The notes under the pieces were generated by a model that saw only the letters and a program-made list of their open reading frames with translations, made no database searches and was not told the origin of the DNA. Below, piece after piece: positions 1 to 7,548 of a stretch of 21,517 bases of DNA (position 1 is its first letter; each line of letters opens with the position of its first letter). The position numbers and the translations under genes are program-made. The stretch comes from CAZRVH01 sp964603635 (lineage in GTDB: Bacteria; Patescibacteriota; Gracilibacteria; Peribacterales; Peribacteraceae): positions 1 to 21,517 of the forward strand of contig CAZRVH010000017.1 in NCBI GenBank assembly GCA_964603635.1, in the 5' to 3' direction.

Positions 1-139
1 GCTGCGTATGACATAGCGGTGTCGTCCGTACCCTTCGGATTCCAATCTTCCTCCCGCCCCGGCCCCTCCCTGCCCGCCCCCTCCCGTTCCTCCTCGGCCT
101 ACGTCGCCCTCGCCACCCCCCGCCCCGGCTTCAACCCGC
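1..139 (+). CDS. 3' part of a paralogous Cys-rich surface protein gene (partial)
   Basis: The frame is open from base 1 to the gap, with no start of its own. It is the tail of a gene that begins outside the window. Its translation aligns with residues about 1370-1407 of the large protein at 269-4927: both have AVSSVP, then a Ser/Pro-rich stretch, then an identical RSSSAYVALATPRPGFNP. Bases 1-84 are diverged from that paralogue, whereas 85-139 are identical to 4436-4490. The missing part, with the DUF4215 repeats and C-terminal anchor, should lie in the gap. A GTG at 19 could be read as a start, but the homology runs upstream of it, so that is unlikely. Confidence 0.7.
85..139 (+). repeat. 55-bp exact repeat, left edge of gap (copy of 4436-4490)
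   Basis: These 55 bases match 4436-4490 without a mismatch. The base before them differs (84 is c, 4435 is t) and the match ends exactly at the first N. A contig end carrying one exact k-mer of a repeat is typical of de Bruijn graph assembly. Confidence 0.9.
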
Positions 140-239
140 NNNNNNNNNNNNNNNNNNNNNNNNNNNNNNNNNNNNNNNNNNNNNNNNNNNNNNNNNNNNN
201 NNNNNNNNNNNNNNNNNNNNNNNNNNNNNNNNNNNNNNN
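140..239. other. Assembly gap of 100 N
   Basis: One hundred N bases, a common placeholder length for a gap of unknown size. Both flanks are exact repeats of sequence around 4436-5004. If the two repeat copies are identical throughout, the true content would be the equivalent of 4491-4949, about 459 bp, rather than 100 bp. Confidence 0.95.
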
Positions 240-294
240 CTTATCCATCCGCTGCTACACTATTCTCCGTGCCTTTCTCGCAACGGCAACGGCG
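240..294 (+). repeat. 55-bp exact repeat, right edge of gap (copy of 4950-5004)
   Basis: These bases match 4950-5004 exactly and diverge at 295 (g versus t). The repeat carries a -10 box, the GTG start and the first nine codons (MPFSQRQRR) shared by the genes at 269 and 4979. Confidence 0.9.
256..261 (+). promoter_or_regulatory. -10 box TACACT for the gene at 269
   Basis: TACACT ends 7 nt before the GTG at 269, so transcription would begin at or next to the start codon (leaderless mRNA). No clear -35 can be judged because the gap lies just upstream. The paralogous copy at 4966-4971 also has no good TTGACA. Confidence 0.5.
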
Positions 295-3200
295 GTTCGT
301 TCTTGCAATCTTTCTGTTGTGCGGAGTCGCGGCGAGCGTTGCCGTATCGCGTTGGCCGTCCGTGGATGGTTTTACCGCGCAGATAAGCGGCAGTTCGTCT
401 TCTGAAAGTGTCCTGACGTGTCGTGTTGAATTGTCCGGCCCCGGCGTTCCCTTGGGAGGCAAGTGGTATCATGAGGATTGCGATGATGGAGATCCCTGCA
501 CCGACGATCAATGCGGCAACTGGCCATTTTCGCAGCAAATAAATGGAAGAGGGTTATGTGCCAATACCAAGAATTACAACAGAACCAATCCGCAAACAGG
601 CAAGCTTTGTTATTCCTGCGGCGACGGCCTTACGCAGAACGCTGAGCAATGCGACGACGGCAACACGGTCAACGGCGACGGATGCAGCGCTACATGCCGC
701 ACCGAATCCTCCTCATCCAGCTCTTCCAAACCTCAGTGCAGCAACGATAAAGATGACGATAGCGACGGCTTCAGGGACAAGGAAGATCCCCAGTGCTATG
801 CCTGCGATGCCTGCGCGATCCATGCGTTGGATTACGTCCGGCAATCCCGCCCCTCGGCGAAACTCACCGACTCCGACGTGCAGCAGCAACTTGCCGCGGA
901 AGACAATCCGTACGACGAGACGAAGGATTCCGAGGGCCAAGGGTGCATGAATGTCCAGCCCGTGGCAGCCGTTCCTTGGTATATGAAACCCTGGAGCGCC
1001 CTGGCATCGCTCCTGTTTGCGGGAGAGCAATCGGCGAATACCGTGATCCAAGGTCTGCCGACTGCGAAGGCGGATGATGCCTGCGGAAGCAGCGGCCTTG
1101 CGGGATATCAGAAGGGGAATGCATGCTGCGAGTGCGCCGCTGCCCAGGGCTACAAGGCGGTGAAAGCGGCTGATATGAATATCGGCATCCAGGACAACGC
1201 GCAGCTCAAGATGGCCCTCTGCTTCAAAACGAATGTGAAATTCGACGATATCGCGACGGCGGCGAATATCGGTTCCGTCGGGGGAATGACCATCTTTGAA
1301 AGTTGCAGGACCCGGGCGAAGGAATTGACATACTGGCACGACAAGTATGCCAAGGATTTTAACAATGCCGATGCCGTCAAGGTCAAGGATGCGCTCATTG
1401 ACGGCCATGCCCTTGCGGAGTGTATTTGTCGCTCGAGGGAATCCCAAGTGATCGCTTACATGAAGGATATCGTGGCGAAGCAGAACGAGTTTCTGAAAGC
1501 GCGAAAGGATGAATTGGATGCGGCAGTGGCCGCGGTGGATACAGATGCCAACTATCCCCCCAACATGAAGCAGCCACGAAAAGATAAGCTGAAAAACGAA
1601 GCAGTCATCGACCGTAACAAGATCAATGCGATCTTCGACGGCCCGGTGGGGGTCAAGCAGAAGTACAACAAATGGCTCGCTGAGAATCCTAAAACGACGG
1701 CAGGCATAGCGCCCTTTCAAACATACGATGAGTCTCCTGCCCAGTGGGGCTTGGACGATTGGAAGGTGACCGTCACTACGCAGGCCGCAGTTCCCGCTGA
1801 CAGCGCCAAGAAGATTTTCGAAGACTTTGCGACTTGCGTGAGGGAGGGCAAGGCGCCATCTGCCTGCTTGTTTAGCAAGCCCGTCCAGATCTGCCCCACT
1901 CTCGATCCTCCCGATCTTTCCAAGCTCACGCCTCCCAAAACGGCAAGTTCCAGTAGTGCCGGCGGCACCGCGGGCGGGGGCACGGGCGGGGGTGGCGGTG
2001 GCACTACGGCCGGGGGAGGCGGAGGCGGTCCGGGAGGCGGCGGAGGAGGGGGTATCGGAGGGGGGATGATCGGAGGGGATACGGCGGGCGGTGGAGGCAC
2101 GGTAGGGGGAGGGGGCGGAGTGTCGTCTGCAGGAGCCGCCTCGTCTTCCGGTGAAGGTACGACGGGGGGTGATACGGGCGGCACGACGGGCGGGGGAGTC
2201 TCATCCGCAGCCAAGTCCGCCGCATCGGCGGCATCCGTCTCCTTGCCCAAAAAAGACCTGACAGTCGCTTCCTGCACAATCAAACAGTACAAGGTATGGG
2301 ATGACACGGGTTTGAAGACCTATGAGTACAAGTCAGGGGATCCCCAGTATCCCAGCGAGTATCCGGTCTACATCCCCGTCAGCGGCCAAACCATGCCGGT
2401 GTCGGGTGTGAAAATCGCGCTCCTGGGCGCGGCGAAGAACGCGCTGTGGCTCATGTGGCAGCGTATCGAATACACGGCCGAATACCATCCCCAGAGCTTG
2501 GTGGTTCCCAGTCCTCCCTCCACAAACGAAGGAATTGTCGGACAGCGCGAGGGGGACTACATCGAGAGTTGGGTTTCTCCCCACGTGCAGCCGAAATTCA
2601 AGGGCAGCGCCGTCCTGGACTCCTCTGATAGCCGCAGGGTGGTGGCGGCAGTGGGACAGGGCGTGAAGATCGAGGATCGCGGGGCCTACGGATTGTACCG
2701 GCACGCCGGTCTCGGTACGTTCCCGCTCGCCGGGTCTGCGGCCGTCCTGATGCCCGGAGTCAGGCCGTATCCATCAGGATATTATGCTTCCCTGAACCAA
2801 GCGAACCGGGCCCCTGCCGTGTCTTGGGCGACGGGAGTAGATGGTTCCCTGTGGACCGTGCGCACGTCCGACAAGACGTCGCTTCTGTCTAGTTGTGGAA
2901 AGCCGTTGCAGGGTATCGCTGGAATGAAGGATGCGGATATGAAGAAGCTGACCGGCTTCGAGCAGGTTTTGGCGTATACGGGGCCCGATGGAAAGGAAAA
3001 AACCATCCAACTGCCCGCGGCGTATCGTCACAGCAGGTGTACCGCCTTTGCGCAGGGTGAGTTCGGTCGTGCCGCAGCGGATGGCACGCTCTACACGGTG
3101 AATATGCTGAAGGTGACGACTGCGGGCGTCGTGACGGAATTGAAACTCGATGCGTTGTTCGGCAAATCCGGCCTCACCCTGTACAACGCGTATCCCGGAC

Positions 3201-4927
3201 AGGGCGATACGGTCCTGTGGGTGATGCTTTCCTCCGCGTCTTCCGATCCGCAGGTACGGAATTTCTTCCTGGGGCGCATCGCCGCCGATGGAAAAACGAC
3301 GCTGACGCCGGTTGTGTTCGGCGATTTCAACCTCAAAAACCCAGCGTACAGAAATGCCGCATCCGCGCAGGATGCGTTGTGGCTGCACTACCTCGACTAC
3401 GAACCGAATTACACTACGGTACGGGAAAGGGGATTCATACGCTTTGCCGCGGACGGCACGACGAAGAAGTTCCTGCTGGCGGATGCCAACAAGACGGATG
3501 CTTTCGTTTCCGGAATGGCCGTGGATGCAGGCGGCACCTTGTGGTACGCGCTGAGATATCCGGCGGTGTATGATGAAAAAAGCGATCGGATGCAGTATCC
3601 GGCCGGACTACTCGTCCGCCAGCCCGTGAACGGAACCGCGGTCCGCCATGCGGTCCTGGAGGGGCATGACATCGGTTCGCTTATGCTCGGGGCCGATGGC
3701 AAGATGTGGGCTTTGGACGCCGTTCCCGCGTTGGGCACCGGCAACATCGTCCAGCTTTCCTGCTCGGATGGTTCCTCTTCCTCCTCTAAATCTTCCTCGC
3801 GTTCTTCCTCCGCATCCTCGATCATGCAATGCCCCGCCGACGGCTGCGCCCTCAATGATAATGCGGGCGTCACGTTCTGTAAGAACCAAGGCCTCGTCTG
3901 CACCTCCACCAAAGACCTTCCCTGCATAAAGTGCATGCCGAATTCATCCTCTTCCTCATCCAAATCCAGCAAAGCCCCGGATCCCCGCTGCCAGCAGAAC
4001 GGTTGTACGCAGCTGGGAGGAAACGCGGCCTGCGACACTCCGTACACCGTCTGCCGTGCCACCTCTAACCTGCCCTGTTACGTCTGCGAATCGATCGACG
4101 CCAGCAGCCGCTCTTCGATCCGCTCCTCCTCCCGCTCCTCGGCCTACTCCACGTACTCCACCTTCTCCGCCTACTCCCATTATTCGGCCTATTCCGCGTA
4201 CTCGGCGTACTCCGACTATTCCAATGACTCCGTCCCGTCCTACGCATCTTCCTCCGCCGGCATCATCTCCCTCATCGTCTGCGGCAATGGAAAAACCGAA
4301 GGAGCCGAGCAGTGCGACGACGGCAACTTGAGCGATACGGATCTCTGCACCACCGGTTGCAGGGTGAACCCGTACCCGGTTGCGGTGTCTTCCGTGCCGT
4401 CGTGGTATGCGCAAACATCCTCCTCTCCGGCCGCTCGTTCCTCCTCGGCCTACGTCGCCCTCGCCACCCCCCGCCCCGGCTTCAACCCGCTCTTCTGCGG
4501 CAACGCCGTTTTGAACACGGGTGAGGAGTGCGACATCGGCGTCCAGAACAGCGACCTCCCCGATTCCTCCTGCCGCACGGATTGTTCCCTCTCCCGCTGC
4601 GGCGACGGCATCCAGGATCCCGTCCGCGGGGAATCCTGCGACGACGGCAACCTCCTCCCCGGAGACGGCTGTTCCGTCTCCTGTTCCCTGGAACAATTCG
4701 CCGGAAACCCCTCGCCCCTCCCCGTTCTCCCCGGCTCCCTCGTCGAACTTCCCTTCGTCCCGGGTTCTCCCGTTCCCGTCTCCCCCAACCAACCCTCCGT
4801 CCTCCCGGCCATTCCCGCCCACGGCCCCGTGGGAGATACCGGCCCCGAGTCCGTCGCCATCATGGCCGCCGGAGCCTCCGCCGGCTACGCCTGGATGAAG
4901 ATGCGGAAGGTGAAAAAGGGCAAGTAG
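269..4927 (+). CDS. Giant Cys-rich modular surface protein with beta-propeller-like region
   Basis: This is probably an exported, surface-anchored protein of 1552 aa, function unknown. The GTG start gives a signal peptide: basic QRQRR, then a hydrophobic stretch to about residue 27. Residues 117-143 are a DUF4215-type repeat (CGDG...CDDGN...GDGC). Residues 156-176 are Asp-rich and possibly Ca-binding. Residues 177-560 are unrecognised. A Gly-rich linker (about 563-645) follows, then a region (about 675-1165) with recurrent DGxLW/ADGTLY/DGKMWA strands, suggesting a beta-propeller of streptogramin-lyase type. Two related Cys modules (about 1186-1225 and 1238-1275) come next, then ten S-x-Y triplets (1291-1320), three more DUF4215 units (1337-1471), a Pro-rich spacer, and a C-terminal GDTGPE, a short hydrophobic segment and a KMRKVKKGK tail, resembling an LPXTG-like anchor. 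The domain picture is firm for the Cys repeats and inferred for the propeller. Confidence 0.85.
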   Translation: MPFSQRQRRFVLAIFLLCGVAASVAVSRWPSVDGFTAQISGSSSSESVLTCRVELSGPGVPLGGKWYHEDCDDGDPCTDDQCGNWPFSQQINGRGLCANTKNYNRTNPQTGKLCYSCGDGLTQNAEQCDDGNTVNGDGCSATCRTESSSSSSSKPQCSNDKDDDSDGFRDKEDPQCYACDACAIHALDYVRQSRPSAKLTDSDVQQQLAAEDNPYDETKDSEGQGCMNVQPVAAVPWYMKPWSALASLLFAGEQSANTVIQGLPTAKADDACGSSGLAGYQKGNACCECAAAQGYKAVKAADMNIGIQDNAQLKMALCFKTNVKFDDIATAANIGSVGGMTIFESCRTRAKELTYWHDKYAKDFNNADAVKVKDALIDGHALAECICRSRESQVIAYMKDIVAKQNEFLKARKDELDAAVAAVDTDANYPPNMKQPRKDKLKNEAVIDRNKINAIFDGPVGVKQKYNKWLAENPKTTAGIAPFQTYDESPAQWGLDDWKVTVTTQAAVPADSAKKIFEDFATCVREGKAPSACLFSKPVQICPTLDPPDLSKLTPPKTASSSSAGGTAGGGTGGGGGGTTAGGGGGGPGGGGGGGIGGGMIGGDTAGGGGTVGGGGGVSSAGAASSSGEGTTGGDTGGTTGGGVSSAAKSAASAASVSLPKKDLTVASCTIKQYKVWDDTGLKTYEYKSGDPQYPSEYPVYIPVSGQTMPVSGVKIALLGAAKNALWLMWQRIEYTAEYHPQSLVVPSPPSTNEGIVGQREGDYIESWVSPHVQPKFKGSAVLDSSDSRRVVAAVGQGVKIEDRGAYGLYRHAGLGTFPLAGSAAVLMPGVRPYPSGYYASLNQANRAPAVSWATGVDGSLWTVRTSDKTSLLSSCGKPLQGIAGMKDADMKKLTGFEQVLAYTGPDGKEKTIQLPAAYRHSRCTAFAQGEFGRAAADGTLYTVNMLKVTTAGVVTELKLDALFGKSGLTLYNAYPGQGDTVLWVMLSSASSDPQVRNFFLGRIAADGKTTLTPVVFGDFNLKNPAYRNAASAQDALWLHYLDYEPNYTTVRERGFIRFAADGTTKKFLLADANKTDAFVSGMAVDAGGTLWYALRYPAVYDEKSDRMQYPAGLLVRQPVNGTAVRHAVLEGHDIGSLMLGADGKMWALDAVPALGTGNIVQLSCSDGSSSSSKSSSRSSSASSIMQCPADGCALNDNAGVTFCKNQGLVCTSTKDLPCIKCMPNSSSSSSKSSKAPDPRCQQNGCTQLGGNAACDTPYTVCRATSNLPCYVCESIDASSRSSIRSSSRSSAYSTYSTFSAYSHYSAYSAYSAYSDYSNDSVPSYASSSAGIISLIVCGNGKTEGAEQCDDGNLSDTDLCTTGCRVNPYPVAVSSVPSWYAQTSSSPAARSSSAYVALATPRPGFNPLFCGNAVLNTGEECDIGVQNSDLPDSSCRTDCSLSRCGDGIQDPVRGESCDDGNLLPGDGCSVSCSLEQFAGNPSPLPVLPGSLVELPFVPGSPVPVSPNQPSVLPAIPAHGPVGDTGPESVAIMAAGASAGYAWMKMRKVKKGK
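4139..4228 (+). repeat. Ten 9-bp units coding for (Ser-x-Tyr)n
   Basis: Ninety bases encode ten Ser-x-Tyr triplets (SAY STY STF SAY SHY SAY SAY SAY SDY, ending SND), residues 1291-1320. Units vary at synonymous sites, so this is an aged tandem repeat kept in frame. It sits between Cys modules as a Tyr-rich linker. Confidence 0.85.
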
Positions 4928-5004
4928 CGATACGAGAAATCATTTTTTCCTTATCCATCCGCTGCTACACTATTCTCCGTGCCTTTCTCGCAACGGCAAC
5001 GGCG
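4436..5004 (+). repeat. Inferred second copy of a ~569-bp duplicated block
   Basis: The two ends of this block recur exactly at 85-139 and 240-294, on either side of the N gap. The block covers the last 163 codons of the gene at 269, the 51-bp spacer, and the promoter and first nine codons of the gene at 4979. That the middle (4491-4949) is also duplicated is inferred; only the two 55-bp ends can be seen. Confidence 0.6.
4966..4971 (+). promoter_or_regulatory. -10 box TACACT for the gene at 4979
   Basis: TACACT lies 7 nt upstream of GTG 4979, the distance expected between a -10 box and the first transcribed base. This implies a leaderless transcript. The region 15-18 bp upstream is a T-run (about 4943-4948) rather than a TTGACA box. 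Confidence 0.5.
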
Positions 5005-7429
5005 TTCCGCTTTCGCACAAAGAATCCGCAACATCCTGTGGAACATGCACGCGAAAAAGACGATGGTCGCCATCGTGACGTTTTCCGTGCTGTGGGGTTG
5101 CCTGTTCGTTGCGTCAAGCATGCGCTACTCCGCGCAGGTCGGCCCGCTCGGCGGGTGTTTGGTCGACAGCGATTGCGATACTCCGGGCGACGCACGCTGC
5201 ATCCAGCGGCCATCGGAATGCGTCGGATCCAATCCCTCGTTAGGGGTGGAAGGACTGTGCGGTTATCCCGAGTATCGGGAGTTGTGCGATGACGGGGATG
5301 CCTCTACCTATAGCGACCGTTGCGACAGCGGCCATTCCTGCGCGGGCACGCCGTGCGCTGCCCCCAAGGTGGTGCGCATGGTCTCGACCCCGTTCGGCTC
5401 CTTGGAGCAGTGCGAGTGCCCCGAAGGCCAGTACGGCGAGAACTGCGATGAGCGGCAGTGCGGTTCGGACGCGCGCTGGCTGAACGGCGCCTGCGTATGC
5501 AATGATTCCGCCAAGACGTATTCCAACGGTGCATGCGTCTGCGACGGCGAAACCGATCCCGATGGCAACGGCACCTGTAACGATCATGGATGCACGGTCG
5601 CAACGGATTGCAAAGACCCGAACGACCCGTGCGCGGTTCCGACGTGCACGGATTTCCAGTGTTCTTTCACGCATTGTACCGAGGATGAGGCATGCGTCGC
5701 GGGCAAGTGCGAGACCAAGCAGTGCGCTGATTCCGTGGATTGCACGGATGACTCCTTGGATCTGGCGACCCATCAATGCGTGAATGCCCCGAACGACAAC
5801 AAATGCGGCGATGGCAACGTGTGCACGGTCAACACCTGCGATGCCCAAACCGGTTGCACCTCGGCCCCCTTGGAATGCGATGATGGCAGTTGGTGGACGG
5901 TCGACAGGTGCGATCCAAATTATGGCTGCATGTATTGCCCCCTCTTAGGCACGTTCTGTCGCGTGGATGACAGGGATGGGGACGGAACGGAAGACGTGTT
6001 CGACGGGTGTCCGGATGACGGAGGTAAGCAGGCTCCCGGCGTGTGCGGCTGCGGCATCGCGGATGACAATGCCGACGGGGACGATCTCTATGATTGCCAG
6101 GAGACGTGCGATCAAGATTCTGGGAAAACGGTTCCGGGGGTGTGTGGCTGCGGGGTGCCGGAAACGGATGCCGATAATGATGGAACGGTGGATTGTGGCG
6201 TGACAAGTGGAGGTCATACCGGGGGAACGACCGGTGGAGGCGATACTGGAGGAACCACAGGCGGAAATGATACCGGCGGAACGACGGGTGGTACCACAGG
6301 CGGAAGTGATGACGGCGGGGCAATCGGTGATACGACAGGAGGAATGACCGGTGGGGGTAATAACGGGGGCACAAGCGGTGGCACGACCGGCGGAGGTGCC
6401 GTAGGGGGAGGCGATGACGGGGGGACAACAGGAGGAACGACCGGGGGAGCAACCGGCGGAAATAATAACGGTGGAACAACCGGCGGTACGGCGGGAGGAA
6501 CGACTGGCGGAAGCAATGACAGTGGCACGACAGGCGGAAATGATACCGTCGGTACGACCGATGAAGGCGCTAATGGAGGGGCGACGGGTGGAACGACAAT
6601 CGGAACGACGGGAGGAATAACCGGTGGAGGTAATAACGGGGGAACGACCGGGGGCATCGCGAGTCCGCCCTCCGATGGCGGAGCAACCGTGGTGATCGGC
6701 GACGAGAAGGATCGGCGCAATGGCGATGAGCCCCGTGAAGAATCCACCGTGCTTGCCCCTTCGCCGACCCCCGACCGCGTGTCGCCCTATCCTCAGGTAT
6801 CCGATGCGATCAATGCAAGTCCCTCGAAGGATGCCGTCGTGACCGACGGGCAGGAGCGGATGCCGGTCATCCCGCCTTTGCTCCCGTGGTATCCGACCAA
6901 CGACGCTCCTCCGTCCGTTGTTTCCTCGGCCGATCCCGCGACAGAAGATGTCGCGTCCCCGTCGCAGTCCGATGTGTCCGTCGGCCTTCCCCGGGAAGAC
7001 GGATCCATAGTGGATATGCCCGAGGATTCGCCCGATGAGCCGCCTTTCCCCGACATCGGATCGCCATGGGCCGACACGGAAACCATCGCCGCGCAGCCCG
7101 AGGCGTCGGCATGCGAACCCGATCCATGCGGGCTGGGAAAGGCGTGCATCGCGTTCGGCGACGCCGGGTATGATTGCGTCTTGCAGAAGTCCCCATCCGA
7201 AGGAACGCCGTCCGAGGTGGTCGTCGATCGCAATTATCTCATCATCCTGCGCGACAACCGGGAGGAGATGCTGCGTCGTTGCGATGGGTTGGCCGCGGCA
7301 TGGGATGCTCTCGGCGCCGATTGCGAGGAAACGTTCAGTTTCCCGTACGTGCGCATGGTCCCGCGCGTACGGCAAAGCAGCGTCGGCCAATGGATGCGGT
7401 GGATAGGCAGCTTGTTGGGCGTGCGATAA
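4979..7429 (+). CDS. Cys-rich surface protein with EGF-like, TSP3-like and Gly-Thr repeats
   Basis: A probable exported protein of 816 aa, function unknown. GTG 4979 is chosen because the promoter and the first nine codons are the same as in the gene at 269; ATG 5045 is the alternative and gives a shorter signal sequence. A hydrophobic helix lies at about residues 30-46. Residues 141-207 have EGF-like Cys spacing (CPEGQYGENC, then ACVC twice). Residues about 207-315 are further Cys pairs of the DGNVCTVNTC kind. Residues 329-408 contain two Asp-rich DxDGDG / GVCGCG units like thrombospondin type 3 Ca-binding repeats. Residues 411-561 are Gly-Thr low complexity, followed by an acidic Pro-rich region, another small Cys cluster (713-738) and an uncharacterised C-terminus. 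There is no C-terminal anchor, so the N-terminal helix may hold it in the membrane. Confidence 0.82.
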   Translation: MPFSQRQRRSAFAQRIRNILWNMHAKKTMVAIVTFSVLWGCLFVASSMRYSAQVGPLGGCLVDSDCDTPGDARCIQRPSECVGSNPSLGVEGLCGYPEYRELCDDGDASTYSDRCDSGHSCAGTPCAAPKVVRMVSTPFGSLEQCECPEGQYGENCDERQCGSDARWLNGACVCNDSAKTYSNGACVCDGETDPDGNGTCNDHGCTVATDCKDPNDPCAVPTCTDFQCSFTHCTEDEACVAGKCETKQCADSVDCTDDSLDLATHQCVNAPNDNKCGDGNVCTVNTCDAQTGCTSAPLECDDGSWWTVDRCDPNYGCMYCPLLGTFCRVDDRDGDGTEDVFDGCPDDGGKQAPGVCGCGIADDNADGDDLYDCQETCDQDSGKTVPGVCGCGVPETDADNDGTVDCGVTSGGHTGGTTGGGDTGGTTGGNDTGGTTGGTTGGSDDGGAIGDTTGGMTGGGNNGGTSGGTTGGGAVGGGDDGGTTGGTTGGATGGNNNGGTTGGTAGGTTGGSNDSGTTGGNDTVGTTDEGANGGATGGTTIGTTGGITGGGNNGGTTGGIASPPSDGGATVVIGDEKDRRNGDEPREESTVLAPSPTPDRVSPYPQVSDAINASPSKDAVVTDGQERMPVIPPLLPWYPTNDAPPSVVSSADPATEDVASPSQSDVSVGLPREDGSIVDMPEDSPDEPPFPDIGSPWADTETIAAQPEASACEPDPCGLGKACIAFGDAGYDCVLQKSPSEGTPSEVVVDRNYLIILRDNREEMLRRCDGLAAAWDALGADCEETFSFPYVRMVPRVRQSSVGQWMRWIGSLLGVR
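6208..6660 (+). repeat. Degenerate Gly-Gly-Thr coding repeat
   Basis: About 450 bp encode variants of TGGTTGG, NDTGG and NNGGTTGG. Codons differ from unit to unit, so the repeat is old or has been randomised by synonymous change. It is likely a flexible spacer between the Ca-binding modules and the C-terminal half of the protein at 4979-7429. It is in frame throughout and is not a CRISPR array. Confidence 0.8.
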
Positions 7430-7548
7430 CCGGTGCGTTGCGCATTGTCGTTTCTACCATAATTAGCCGTCTCCCTACAGCGAATGTTCGTTGCGCGGAT
7501 TGTAAGCTGGGATAAGCTGGCATCGGTTCTTCTTTGAAAGAAGATGCC

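Noticed and set aside
19..405. A single gene running across the N gap from 19
   Set aside because: The frame is open only because N bases have no stops. The left part is the end of one gene and the right part holds the promoter and start of the next.
1717..2307. Minus-strand open frame rich in Pro (196 codons)
   Set aside because: It is the antisense of the Gly-rich linker of the large + strand gene; GC-rich low complexity keeps the other frame open. No start context and no protein-like composition.
3956..4822. Minus-strand open frame rich in Gly, Val and Arg (288 codons)
   Set aside because: It is opposite the C-ending codons of the DUF4215 region, a known cause of antisense open frames. 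No recognisable domain.
6208..6660. CRISPR-like tandem repeats
   Set aside because: Units are irregular in length and sequence, there are no spacers of constant size, and the whole stretch is an in-frame Gly-Thr coding repeat.
5945..7390. Long minus-strand open frame (481 codons)
   Set aside because: It lies fully inside the 4979-7429 gene, whose Cys motifs and Ca-binding units are clear. The antisense product is low complexity (Ile/Ser/Arg/Gly) without motifs.
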